From Mesorhizobium sp. (GTDB lineage Bacteria > Pseudomonadota > Alphaproteobacteria > Rhizobiales > Rhizobiaceae), in assembly GCA_027492275.1 (NCBI GenBank), contig JAPUFC010000091.1, forward strand, positions 1 to 64,000: DNA of 64,000 nucleotides. Direction: 5' to 3'. Position numbers and translations under genes: made by a program. The notes beneath the pieces are model-generated. The model worked only from the letters and a program-made list of their open reading frames with translations, ran no database searches and was not told the DNA's origin. Shown here in pieces: positions 7,831 to 15,433 of this stretch; the stretch's first letter is position 1, and each line of letters opens with the position of its first letter.

Positions 7831-8505
7831 ATGTGCGGTCGCTTCACCCGATATCATTCCTGGCGCGAGATCCATCGGCTCTACCGGCTGACGCTGCCAG
7901 CCGAGACCGGCCGAAACGACGAGCCCGCCTTCAACGTCGCACCGACGCAGACGGTGCCGTTCGTGACGGCCGGCGACGACGGCAACCATAGACTGCGCGA
8001 GGGCATGTGGTGGCTCGTTCCTTATTGGGCGAAGGAGAAGCCCAAATACGCGATGTTCAACGCACGCTCCGAGGATGCCGATACCAAGCCGGCTTTTCGA
8101 GATGCCTTCAAGGGCAAGCGTTGTCTCGTTCCTGCCGATGGCTTCTATGAATGGACCAAGGGCGAAGACGGCGGGAAAGACCCGTGGCATATCCATCTGC
8201 CTGGCAACGCGCCGTTCTCGTTCGCGGGCTTATGGGCGCACAACTCGACCTTGGACATCACGAGTTGCACCATCCTGACGATGGCGGCCGACGAACCGAT
8301 GAAGCAGCTTCACGAGCGTCAGCCGGTCATCCTCGCCCCGGCGGTCTATGACGCCTGGCTAGACCCGGCGACATCGGTGGATGAGGCCAAGGCGATGCTT
8401 ACCGCCAATCTGGACGGAGCCCTGACGTTCTATCGTGTCGGCCGCGAGGTGAACACGTTCAAGACACAGGGCGGCCAGTGCATCGAGCCGCTGAACCCGC
8501 TCTAG
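7831..8505 (+). CDS. YedK/HMCES-type abasic-site DNA-protein crosslink protein (SRAP)
   Basis: A 224-residue SRAP-family protein. The start M-C-G-R fixes the reading: after Met removal Cys2 becomes the N-terminal nucleophile that forms a thiazolidine crosslink with abasic sites in single-stranded DNA. Other family features are N-x-A-P-T-Q, an A-D-G-F-Y-E-W segment with the conserved Glu, and H-E-R-Q-P-V with the conserved His. It may protect phage DNA during host SOS. No LexA box was seen upstream. Its TAG shares CTAG (8502-8505) with the convergent neighbour. Confidence 0.9.
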   Translation: MCGRFTRYHSWREIHRLYRLTLPAETGRNDEPAFNVAPTQTVPFVTAGDDGNHRLREGMWWLVPYWAKEKPKYAMFNARSEDADTKPAFRDAFKGKRCLVPADGFYEWTKGEDGGKDPWHIHLPGNAPFSFAGLWAHNSTLDITSCTILTMAADEPMKQLHERQPVILAPAVYDAWLDPATSVDEAKAMLTANLDGALTFYRVGREVNTFKTQGGQCIEPLNPL

Positions 8506-8777
8506 GTGCAGTAGGCGTCATATAGCTCGTCCTGGCTCATGGTCGATTGCGCCCACATGACGGCCTCCACCTCCACGTCGGTGGCGCAGCATGCCCAATA
8601 TGGCCGCTCTCCTTCCTCCAGATCGGGAGGGGTTCGCCAGCGGACATGCCAGCATTCGTTCGCATTGTCCCTGACGACGATCACCGGGCTATCCCGGTCG
8701 AGGCGTGGCGCATCGTCCATGGTCGGGTGCACGACCTTGGCCGCGGCGAAGTCCCCTTCCGGCGTCTTTCGCGTCAT
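8502..8777 (-). CDS. Prophage hypothetical protein
   Basis: A 91-residue acidic protein containing the Trp/Cys-rich segment W-H-V-R-W and Y-W-A-C-C-A. The ATG at 8777 overlaps the stop of the upstream gene (ATGA), with AAGGA about 6 nt before it. No domain was recognised. Confidence 0.55.
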   Translation of the reverse strand: MTRKTPEGDFAAAKVVHPTMDDAPRLDRDSPVIVVRDNANECWHVRWRTPPDLEEGERPYWACCATDVEVEAVMWAQSTMSQDELYDAYCT

Positions 8778-9157
8778 TCCGGGTCCTTTGCAGCGGCATA
8801 AGCATTGCGGGTATTGCGCAGTTCCTGCCGCCGCTCCAGTGACGTGCCTTTGGTGGCGGCGATCCATGCCATCTCGGCCTGCTCTCCCGCCTCGACACAC
8901 GTCATCTCGTAACCGTTCGTTGGGCCGGCATTGCGCGAGACTTCGTCGTGTTCGGTGATGATGGACCAATGCCACAGGCCGTCATAATCGCCGCCTCGCA
9001 TCAACTGGACCCTGATCACGCGTTCGCGCACAAGCGGCGTGGCGGCAGCGAAATCATTGGCGCGCGCGACCCATGTGTGCGTCCAGTGAAGGCTTCCCAG
9101 CCTGTTGAGCTGATCAAGCAAAGCTTCGCCGTCCGGCGCGAGCGCTGGTTTTGCCAT
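8774..9157 (-). CDS. Prophage hypothetical protein
   Basis: A 127-residue protein starting M-A-K-P-A-L-A-P-D-G, with GGAG about 9 nt upstream of the ATG at 9157. It contains W-T-H-T-W and L-W-H-W-S-I-I motifs. It is translationally coupled to the next gene (4-nt overlap). No family was recognised. Confidence 0.55.
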   Translation of the reverse strand: MAKPALAPDGEALLDQLNRLGSLHWTHTWVARANDFAAATPLVRERVIRVQLMRGGDYDGLWHWSIITEHDEVSRNAGPTNGYEMTCVEAGEQAEMAWIAATKGTSLERRQELRNTRNAYAAAKDPE

Positions 9158-9240
9158 GGGCCTGTCTCCGTTCCTGATCGGCAAAATCTGCCATGCCGGA
9201 ATTGACGAGGCAAGGGATTTGTTCCTAATTCGTTCTCATC

Positions 9241-9555
9241 ATGCCGGAACCCTATTGGCCCAAATTCTGGAAGAAAAACGCCTTCACGCTGGTCGACGCC
9301 GGCAAGCAGAATTTCCTGGTCAAGGTGAGCTGCCGCTATTGCAAGCGGGCGCGCCTGTTCGAAACGGCCGATCTGGTGGAGACGTTCGGAGACATGGAGG
9401 TCGACCACCTCGCCGAAAAGCTGCGCCGCTGCAATGGGTGCAAGAAGACGCATACGCTTCAGGTGGGCGTGCTGCTGCGGACGGAGTCGGAGGCGGCAAC
9501 GCTGATCCGTCGACGGCTGGTCAAGCGTCGGCCGGTATGGCGGGACGAGCGGTGA
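9241..9555 (+). CDS. Small zinc-ribbon-like prophage protein
   Basis: A 104-residue basic protein with two CxxC pairs (C-R-Y-C near residue 32 and C-N-G-C near residue 65), the spacing of a zinc ribbon, followed by an Arg/Lys-rich C-terminus, which suggests nucleic-acid binding. The region before the ATG has no clear ribosome binding site. It is the last prophage-like gene before lipB. Confidence 0.6.
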   Translation: MPEPYWPKFWKKNAFTLVDAGKQNFLVKVSCRYCKRARLFETADLVETFGDMEVDHLAEKLRRCNGCKKTHTLQVGVLLRTESEAATLIRRRLVKRRPVWRDER

Positions 9556-9779
9556 TGAGTTTTACACGCCCACTGAACTCATGCTAATTTGGTTACACGA
9601 AATTGGTCCGCATCTTTTGACACATAAAATGCCACTGAATGAGACACGAAATTCGACATAAAGACGATTTGTCGTTTGTTTCCAATGCGCAAAAAAGTTG
9701 CGGGTGCATCTCGACCGCACCATCTCATTCCGGCCACCGTGATCCCACACCGGCCAGGGCACCCGAAACGGCCGCCGCC
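9556..9779. other. AT-richer intergenic segment with short direct repeats, probable prophage edge
   Basis: This stretch is much richer in A and T than either flank. It contains ACACGAAATT at 9595-9604 and again at 9644-9653, each preceded by CCACTGAA (at about 9569 and 9632). No gene with coding character lies here. It separates phage-like genes from the housekeeping gene lipB, so it is the best candidate for the right prophage boundary. The left boundary is outside the window, so no attachment core can be confirmed. Confidence 0.35.
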
Positions 9780-10514
9780 ATGGGCACCGCCAACGACCGC
9801 AACCGGATCGCCTCCACGTTTTTCCCGACGGCCGGATCGCCGCCGGTCGAATGGCGCATCGAGCCGGGGCTGACGCCCTACGACACCGCCCTCGCCGTCA
9901 TGGAGCAGCGCGCCGCCGCCATCCGCGATGCCGACGCTGCCGAGCTCGTCTGGCTGGTCGAGCACCCGCCCCTTTATACGGCCGGCACCAGCGCGCGCCG
10001 CGCGGACCTGATCGACCCGGACCGCTTTCCCGTCTTCGACGCGGGCCGCGGCGGCGAATACACCTATCACGGCCCCGGCCAGCGCGTGGCCTATGCGATG
10101 CTCGACCTGAAGCGCCGGCGCGAGGATGTGCGCGCCTTCGTGGCCGCGCTCGAGGACTGGATCATCCGCGCCCTCGCCCGCTTCAACATACGCGGCGAGC
10201 GGCGCGAGGACCGCGTCGGCGTCTGGGTTGTCCGTCCCGACCGGCCGCCGCTGCTCGACGGTTCGCCTGCCGAGGACAAGATCGCCGCCATCGGCATCAG
10301 GCTGCGCCGCTGGGTGTCCTTCCACGGCATCGCCATCAATGTCGAGCCGGACCTGTCGCATTTCTCCGGCATCGTGCCCTGCGGCGTCGCCGACCACGGC
10401 GTCACCAGCCTCGTCGACCTCGGCCTTCCGGTGACCATGGCCGATCTGGACATCGCCCTGAAGTCCGCCTTCGAGGAGGTCTTCGGCCCGGCCGCGCCTC
10501 CGCCCGGGCGCTGA
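9780..10514 (+). CDS. lipB: Octanoyl-[ACP]:protein octanoyltransferase
   Basis: LipB transfers octanoate from acyl carrier protein to lipoyl domains of 2-oxoacid dehydrogenases and the glycine cleavage H protein, the first step of lipoate assembly in the cytoplasm. The family motif [12 protein letters not shown], the Lys in K-I-A-A-I-G and the catalytic Cys in I-V-P-C-G-V are all present. The ATG at 9780 gives 244 residues, near the normal length; the frame stays open further upstream but that extension falls in the AT-rich prophage edge and is unlike LipB. Confidence 0.92.
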   Translation: MGTANDRNRIASTFFPTAGSPPVEWRIEPGLTPYDTALAVMEQRAAAIRDADAAELVWLVEHPPLYTAGTSARRADLIDPDRFPVFDAGRGGEYTYHGPGQRVAYAMLDLKRRREDVRAFVAALEDWIIRALARFNIRGERREDRVGVWVVRPDRPPLLDGSPAEDKIAAIGIRLRRWVSFHGIAINVEPDLSHFSGIVPCGVADHGVTSLVDLGLPVTMADLDIALKSAFEEVFGPAAPPPGR

Positions 10515-10545
10515 GCCGGCGGCCCCGAGCAGTTCGTCAATCGTT

Positions 10546-10638
10546 TCAGAGCGTCCCGATCCAGAACGCCGCTGACACCAGAAACGTACTCATGCACAGA
10601 AGCGAGACGACATCCTGAATCAAGCCGGCAACGGTCAT
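10546..10638 (-). CDS. 30-residue SOS-controlled membrane peptide (SidA-like by analogy)
   Basis: A short reverse-strand gene with a near-perfect Shine-Dalgarno (AGGAGG, 5 nt before the ATG at 10638). The product is almost entirely one membrane span (V-V-S-L-L-C-M-S-T-F-L-V-S-A-A-F-W-I). A perfect alphaproteobacterial LexA box lies 34 nt upstream, inside a plausible promoter. Caulobacter SidA, a 29-residue LexA-controlled inner-membrane peptide that blocks division at FtsW, is the closest known parallel in size, topology and control. I do not claim sequence homology; function as a division inhibitor is inference. Confidence 0.7.
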   Translation of the reverse strand: MTVAGLIQDVVSLLCMSTFLVSAAFWIGTL

Positions 10639-10671
10639 GTGACCCTCCTGTTTTCGATGTATTCATATTTT

Positions 10672-10686
10672 GTTCTATTTTTGTTC
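10672..10686 (-). promoter_or_regulatory. LexA box with overlapping promoter
   Basis: GTTC (10672-10675), seven bases, GTTC (10683-10686): the exact direct-repeat LexA operator of alphaproteobacteria. On the reverse strand TTGGAA and TATGAA, 16 nt apart, could be -35 and -10 elements, and the box overlaps them, so LexA would block transcription of the small membrane gene at 10546-10638. The other side (10687-10861) holds no gene; it contains an imperfect repeat of CCGGAAAAA-GATCG next to the lolD stop. Confidence 0.8.
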
Positions 10687-10861
10687 CAATCGTCAAGGAA
10701 AAGATTCCGTCTGCTGGCAAAATCCCCGCGATCCCCGCTCTGTCGGTTAACGGAAGCCTAATGCAGGCGAACGCCATAGCGCGATAGCGCCGCGGAAGCC
10801 GCGCGACCTTGCGATCCCGGCGGGGCCGGAAAAACGATCGACTCGTCCGGAAAAAGATCGG

Positions 10862-11542
10862 CTAGGCGGAAACGACCTTGCCGTCGCCCAGCGTGACCTT
10901 GCGGTCCATGCGCGCCGCCAGCTCGTGGTTGTGGGTGGCGATCAGCGCCGCCAGCCCCGACTGCTTCACCAGCGCGCGCAGCGCCTCGAACACGTAGCTC
11001 GCGGTGACGGGATCGAGGTTTCCGGTCGGCTCGTCGGCCATCAGCACCAGCGGCGCGTTGGCCACGGCGCGCGCGATGGCGACGCGCTGCTGCTCGCCGC
11101 CGGACAGCTCCGAGGGGCGATGCTGCCCGCGCTTGCCGATCTGCATGTAGTCGAGCAACTGTTCGGCCCGGTTCTGCGCCTCGGCCTGCGGCAGGCCCCT
11201 GATGATCTGCGGCATCATGATGTTCTCCAGCGCGGAGAATTCGGGCAGCAGATGGTGGAACTGGTAGACGAAGCCGATGTCGTTGCGCCGGATCGCGGTG
11301 CGCTCGTCGTCGGACAGCCGCCCGCAGGCGCGTCCGTTGACGATCACGTCGCCGGCGTCGGGCCGCTCCAGCAGTCCGGCCGTGTGCAGCAGCGTCGACT
11401 TGCCCGAGCCCGACGGCGCGACCAGCGCCACGATCTCGCCCGGCGACAGCGAGAAATCCGCGCCGTTCAGGATCGTCAGCCGGCGTTCGCCCTGCACGTA
11501 GTGGCGTTCGACGCCCTTGAGTTCGAGAACCGGCGCGCTCAC
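10862..11542 (-). CDS. lolD: Lipoprotein-release ABC transporter ATPase
   Basis: A 226-residue ABC ATPase: Walker A (A-P-S-G-S-G-K-S-T), Q-loop, signature L-S-G-G-E-Q-Q-R, Walker B ([13 protein letters not shown]) and H-loop (I-A-T-H-N-H) are intact. LolD powers extraction of outer-membrane lipoproteins from the inner membrane and their transfer to LolA. The GTG start at 11542 overlaps the TGA of the adjacent lolC by 4 nt, so the two are translated together. Its start was preferred because the alignable ATPase begins right there (S-A-P-V-L-E-L). Confidence 0.93.
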   Translation of the reverse strand: MSAPVLELKGVERHYVQGERRLTILNGADFSLSPGEIVALVAPSGSGKSTLLHTAGLLERPDAGDVIVNGRACGRLSDDERTAIRRNDIGFVYQFHHLLPEFSALENIMMPQIIRGLPQAEAQNRAEQLLDYMQIGKRGQHRPSELSGGEQQRVAIARAVANAPLVLMADEPTGNLDPVTASYVFEALRALVKQSGLAALIATHNHELAARMDRKVTLGDGKVVSA

Positions 11543-12822
11543 TCGTACCTCAGCGCTTCGACCGGATCGAGCCGCGCGGCGCGCCACGCCGGAAAGATGG
11601 TTGCGATGAAGGACAGAACCAGCGCCATCAGGATCACCGACAGCGTCTCGGAGAAATCCATGCGCGCCGGAAGTTGGCTGAGGAAATAGAGCTCCGGGTT
11701 GAACAGCACCACGCCGGATATCCACGAGAAGAACTGCCGAATCTTCTCGACGTTCATGCAGATGACGACGCCCAGCGCCACGCCCGCCAGCGTGCCGGTC
11801 ACGCCGATCGCCGCCCCCGTCATCAGGAAGATCCGCATCACCGCGCCGCGCGTCGCGCCCATGGTGCGCAGGATGGCGATGTCGCGGCCCTTGTCCTTCA
11901 CCAGCATGATGAGGCCGGAGATGATGTTCAGCGCCGCCACCAGCACGATCAGCGTCAGGATCATGAACATGACGTTGCGCTCGACCTGCAGGGCGGAGAA
12001 GAAGGTCTGGTTGCGCTGCCGCCAGTCGGAGATGAACACCTGCCGCTGCGCCGCCGCCTCGACCGCGCCGCGCAGCGAATCCACCGCGTCGGGATTGTCG
12101 ACGAACACCTCCACCGTCTGCGCCAGCCCCTCGGCGTTGAAAAAGAGCTGCGCCTCCGAGAACGGCATGAAGATCACGGAGGCGTCGAACTCCGACATGC
12201 CGACCTCGAAGATCGCCACCACCGGATAGGATTTGACGCGCGGCGTCGTGCCCATCGGCGTGACGTCGCCGTCCGGCGCCACCAGCGTGATCGCATCGCC
12301 GAGCCCGAGGCCGAGATTGTCGGCCATCCGCCGGCCGATCGCCACGCCCTCGGCCGTGTCGAAGCCGACGATGGAGCCCTGGCGGATGTTGTTCGCCACC
12401 ATGGTGAGCTTGCCGAGATCCTCGCCGCGGATGCCGCGCACCAGCGCGCCGCTGCCCACGCCCACAGTGCCCGACGCCAGCACCTGCCCGTCGACCAGCG
12501 GGATGGCGTATTTCACGCCGGCGACGCCGTTGATGCGCGCCGCGACCTCGGCATAGTCCTCGAACGGCGTGTCGATCGGCTGCACGACCAAGTGCCCGTT
12601 GATGCCGAGGATGCGCGTCAGAAGCTCGGTGCGAAAACCGTTCATCACCGCCATGACGACGATCAGCGTCGCGACGCCCAGCATGATGCCGAGGAAGGAG
12701 ATCGAGGCGATCACCGAGATCACGGCCTCCTTGCGGCGCGAGCGCAGGTAGCGCCACGCGACCATGCGCTCGAAGGCCGAGAACGGCCCCGCGCCGGCGG
12801 GTTTGGCGGCGGTTTCGCTCAA
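11539..12822 (-). CDS. lolC: Lipoprotein-release permease LolC/LolE
   Basis: A 427-residue MacB/FtsX-type permease with four membrane spans (about residues 36-60, 285-310, 335-360 and 390-410) and a large periplasmic domain after the first span. It forms the membrane part of the Lol complex with LolD. The likely start is a TTG at 12822 overlapping the proS stop (TTGA), giving M-S-E-T-A-A-K; TTG is uncommon, but the overlap pattern and downstream fit are good. Only one Lol permease is present here, as usual in alphaproteobacteria, so it probably works as a homodimer. Confidence 0.9.
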   Translation of the reverse strand: MSETAAKPAGAGPFSAFERMVAWRYLRSRRKEAVISVIASISFLGIMLGVATLIVVMAVMNGFRTELLTRILGINGHLVVQPIDTPFEDYAEVAARINGVAGVKYAIPLVDGQVLASGTVGVGSGALVRGIRGEDLGKLTMVANNIRQGSIVGFDTAEGVAIGRRMADNLGLGLGDAITLVAPDGDVTPMGTTPRVKSYPVVAIFEVGMSEFDASVIFMPFSEAQLFFNAEGLAQTVEVFVDNPDAVDSLRGAVEAAAQRQVFISDWRQRNQTFFSALQVERNVMFMILTLIVLVAALNIISGLIMLVKDKGRDIAILRTMGATRGAVMRIFLMTGAAIGVTGTLAGVALGVVICMNVEKIRQFFSWISGVVLFNPELYFLSQLPARMDFSETLSVILMALVLSFIATIFPAWRAARLDPVEALRYE

Positions 12823-14147
12823 AGCGTCGCTCCGAAGCGGGCCGCCGCCTGCGCCAGCGGCAGCGTCTCCCGTCCGCCGGTCCTGCGGTTCTTGAGCTCG
12901 ACCTCGCCGTTTGCGGCGCCGCGCGGCCCGACGATCACCTGCCAGGGCAGCCCGATCAGGTCGGCCGTCGCGAATTTCCCACCGGCGCGGCTGTCCGTGT
13001 CGTCGTAGAGCACATCCTTGCCCGCCGCCGACAGCGCGGCGTAGAGCGTCTCGCAGAGCTGGTCGCAGGCCGCGTCGCCGGCCTTCATATTGATGAGCCC
13101 GACATCGAAAGGCGCGACAGCCTCCGGCCAGATGATGCCGGCCTCGTCATGGCTGGCCTCGATGATCGCCGCGATCAGGCGCGACGGGCCGATGCCGTAG
13201 GAGCCCATGGAGACGAAGCGCTCCTTGCCGTCCGGCCCCTGCACCTTGGCGCCCATCGGCCTGGAGTACTTCTCGCCGAAATGGAAGATGTGGCCGACTT
13301 CGATGCCGCGCGCCGAAACCCGCTCGGCCTCGGGAATGGCGGACCATGCCGCCTCGTCGTGCATCTCGTCGGTCGCCGCGTAGGGCGTCGTCCATGCCTT
13401 CACTATGGAGCCGATCTCGGTGTCATCGGCGAAGTCCGTATCCTCGCCCGGCACGGGCAGCGTGAGAAAATCCTTGTGGCAGAAGACCTGGCTCTCGCCC
13501 GTATCGGCCAGGATGATGAACTCGTGGCTGAGTTCGCCGCCGATCGGGCCGGTGTGGGCGCGCATCGGGATGGATTGCAGCCCCACCCGCGTGAAGGTGC
13601 GCAGATAAGCCACGAACATGCGGTTGTAGGCCGCCCGCGCGCCCTCATAGTCGAGATCGAAGGAATAGGCGTCCTTCATGAGGAACTCGCGCGACCGCAT
13701 CACGCCGAAGCGGGGCCGCACCTCGTCGCGGAACTTCCACTGGATGTGGTAGAGGTTGAGCGGCAGGTCCTTGTACGACTTGACGTAGGAGCGGAAGATC
13801 TCCGTCACCATCTCCTCGTTGGTGGGACCGTAGAGCATGTCGCGCTCGTGCCGGTCCTTGATGCGCAGCATCTCCTTGCCGTAGTCGTCGTAGCGGCCGC
13901 TCTCGCGCCACAGATCGGCGGACTGGATGGTCGGCATGAGGATTTCCAGCGCGCCGGCGCGGTCCTGCTCCTCGCGCACGATCCGGCAGACCTTGTCCAG
14001 CACGCGCTTGCCCAGCGGCAGCCAGGAGAAGCTGCCGGCGGTCTGCTGCCGGATCATCCCCGCCCGCAGCATGAGGCGGTGGGACACGATATCCGCCTCG
14101 CGCGGGTTTTCCTTGAGGATGGGCAGGAAGTATCGCGACAGCCGCAT
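12819..14147 (-). CDS. proS: Prolyl-tRNA synthetase, short alphaproteobacterial form
   Basis: Class II synthetase of 442 residues. Motif 1 lies near residues 60-75, motif 2 contains [17 protein letters not shown], and motif 3 contains the G-I-G-P-S-R segment. The protein lacks the roughly 180-residue editing insertion of long bacterial ProRS, as is usual in Rhizobiales, so misacylated Ala-tRNA(Pro) must be cleared in trans. The ATG at 14147 gives the standard M-R-L-S-R-Y-F-L-P start. It is the first gene of a coupled unit with lolC and lolD. Confidence 0.95.
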   Translation of the reverse strand: MRLSRYFLPILKENPREADIVSHRLMLRAGMIRQQTAGSFSWLPLGKRVLDKVCRIVREEQDRAGALEILMPTIQSADLWRESGRYDDYGKEMLRIKDRHERDMLYGPTNEEMVTEIFRSYVKSYKDLPLNLYHIQWKFRDEVRPRFGVMRSREFLMKDAYSFDLDYEGARAAYNRMFVAYLRTFTRVGLQSIPMRAHTGPIGGELSHEFIILADTGESQVFCHKDFLTLPVPGEDTDFADDTEIGSIVKAWTTPYAATDEMHDEAAWSAIPEAERVSARGIEVGHIFHFGEKYSRPMGAKVQGPDGKERFVSMGSYGIGPSRLIAAIIEASHDEAGIIWPEAVAPFDVGLINMKAGDAACDQLCETLYAALSAAGKDVLYDDTDSRAGGKFATADLIGLPWQVIVGPRGAANGEVELKNRRTGGRETLPLAQAAARFGATL

Positions 14148-14397
14148 GGGGGTCCCGTCGTAGGCATGAGGTATAGCGCCGGAATCGGACGCTCGAAGAC
14201 CGGATTCCCGCGCTTCATAGCTATTTCATGACGGAATGGAAACCCGCTCCGATCACGAGCCGGCGATGACGCGATCGCGTTCCGCTGCGTCAGCCGATTT
14301 GTGCGGCAGACCTTGCCGAAGCGTTGTGCATTGCAGCACAAGAGACACGCCCCGAACGCAAAATTATGCGTGACAATATGTCCGGGCTTGGTCTAGT

Positions 14398-14556
14398 GTG
14401 CCCCGCATAATCGAGAGGGCGAAAGAAAATTCGCCTTCCTGCGCGGTCAAAGTCTTGGGAGGATGCGATCTAGGCGCGGTCACTCGCTGCCGCCGGACAC
14501 CGGAAACGGATCGGAACGCGTTTAATTGCAAGGCCTTTGTGCCTTGCATTTTTTTT
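14398..14556 (+). ncRNA. Candidate small RNA in the gap between proS and the DUF1467 gene
   Basis: Both flanking genes are on the reverse strand, yet the 450-nt gap carries a strong forward-strand terminator (14527-14556). Upstream of it are a GGCGAA-AGAAAA-TTCGCC hairpin (14418-14435) and a weak promoter-like pair GTGACA (14370-14375) and TCTAGT (14392-14397), which would give an RNA of about 155-160 nt. A 20-codon frame (14463-14525) inside it has its ATG directly abutting GGGAGG, too close for normal initiation. I could not match the RNA to a named family. The remaining part of the gap (14148-14390) should hold the proS promoter; no clear site was seen. Confidence 0.45.
14527..14556 (+). 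terminator. Strong Rho-independent terminator
   Basis: TGCAAGGC (14527-14534), a 6-nt loop and the perfectly complementary GCCTTGCA (14541-14548) are followed by eight T residues on the forward strand. On the reverse strand the hairpin is followed by ATTAAACG rather than a T tract, so it works in one direction only and implies a forward transcript. Confidence 0.85.
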
Positions 14557-14597
14557 GTGCAGATGGCGACGCCTGAGTTCGGCCGCTTTCCCGCGTT

Positions 14598-14876
14598 TCA
14601 GACTTTGTTGCTGAAATCGGGAACGATGCGGGGGATGTCGTCGATGCCGAGCCCCAGCCCGCGCGTGATGCCGTAGAGCGCCAGGATCACCAGCGCCGTG
14701 ATGACCGTGGTCCAAAGCATGGCCCGCTGCATATGGGGACCGCGCGGCGCGCTCGACACCGTGCCGAGCGTCACGTCCTCGTCGTCGTCCTGCGTGCGCA
14801 GCCCGAAGGGCAGCACGGCGAACAGCACCAGCCACCAGATGACGAACGACATGGCGGCGATGGAAATCCAGGTCAT
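14598..14876 (-). CDS. DUF1467 family membrane protein
   Basis: A 92-residue protein with two membrane spans (about residues 5-25 and 55-77) and the R-T-Q-D-D-D-E-D acidic linker between them, typical of the DUF1467 family that sits beside the methylmalonyl-CoA epimerase gene in Rhizobiales. Function unknown. The ATG at 14876 overlaps the stop of mce by 4 nt, so the two are co-translated. Confidence 0.85.
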   Translation of the reverse strand: MTWISIAAMSFVIWWLVLFAVLPFGLRTQDDDEDVTLGTVSSAPRGPHMQRAMLWTTVITALVILALYGITRGLGLGIDDIPRIVPDFSNKV

Positions 14877-15277
14877 GCCTGCTCCAGCTCGACCAGCGTG
14901 CCCAGAAAATCCTTCGGGTGGAGGAAGATCACCGGCTTGCCATGCGCGCCGGTCTTCGGCTCGCCGTCCCCCAGCACCCGCGCGCCGGCCGCCTTCATCC
15001 GGTCGCGGGCGGAAATGATGTCGTCCACCTCGTAGCAGATGTGATGGATGCCGCCGGCCGGGTTGCGCTCCAGGAACGCAGCGATGGTGGACTTTTCGCC
15101 CAGCGGCTCCAGCAGCTCGATCTTGCTGTTGCCGGTGTCGACAAACACCACCGTCACGCCGTGCTCCGGCAGCGCCTGCGGCGCGCTGACCTTGGCGCCC
15201 AGCGTCTCGCGATAGACGGCGGTTCCCGCTGCGAGGTCCGGCACCGCGATGGCGACATGGTTGAGGCGTCCGAGCAT
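14873..15277 (-). CDS. mce: Methylmalonyl-CoA epimerase
   Basis: A 134-residue VOC-fold protein that interconverts the (R) and (S) forms of methylmalonyl-CoA in propionate and branched-chain catabolism, linking to the B12-dependent mutase. Metal ligands are visible as the His in L-N-H-V-A-I-A-V near the start, the His pair in G-I-H-H-I-C-Y-E-V and the Glu in V-E-L-E at the end. Length is normal. It lies between the heptamer repeat (upstream) and the DUF1467 gene (4-nt overlap). Confidence 0.92.
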   Translation of the reverse strand: MLGRLNHVAIAVPDLAAGTAVYRETLGAKVSAPQALPEHGVTVVFVDTGNSKIELLEPLGEKSTIAAFLERNPAGGIHHICYEVDDIISARDRMKAAGARVLGDGEPKTGAHGKPVIFLHPKDFLGTLVELEQA

Positions 15278-15288
15278 GAAAGGATTCC

Positions 15289-15433
15289 GGTGAATGGTGA
15301 ATGGTGAATGGTGAATGGTGAATGGTGAATGGTAGTTCGTTGTGCGATCTGTGCAAGCTGGGCGCTAGCGTCGCTCCTCGTCCACAGCACCGCTACGACC
15401 TGCCATTCACCATTTTTCCATTCACCATTCACC
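15289..15433. repeat. Heptamer tandem repeat GGTGAAT with inverted copies
   Basis: Six complete copies of GGTGAAT run from 15289 to 15330 (with a partial GGT to 15333), just upstream of mce. The reverse complement ATTCACC occurs at 15405-15411, 15420-15426 and 15427-15433, the last copy containing the stop codon of the RNase J gene. The two arms could pair as a long stem with a loop of about 70 nt in a transcript running from rnj into mce. The copy number is likely to vary between strains. Confidence 0.9.

Noticed and set aside
1-9700. Complete prophage with attachment sites or integrase
   Set aside because: Only the tail, lysis and accessory part is in the window; no integrase, repressor, head genes or tRNA target could be found.
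10826-10860. Repeated CCGGAAAAA-GATCG words after lolD considered as a terminator or operator
   Set aside because: They are direct, not inverted, repeats with no hairpin; no known motif fits.
14463-14525. 20-codon frame inside the small-RNA candidate
   Set aside because: GGGAGG directly abuts the ATG, leaving no spacing for initiation, and the peptide is featureless.
15289-15433. Heptamer repeats considered as a CRISPR array
   Set aside because: Units are only 7 nt, contiguous and without spacers; no cas genes are present.
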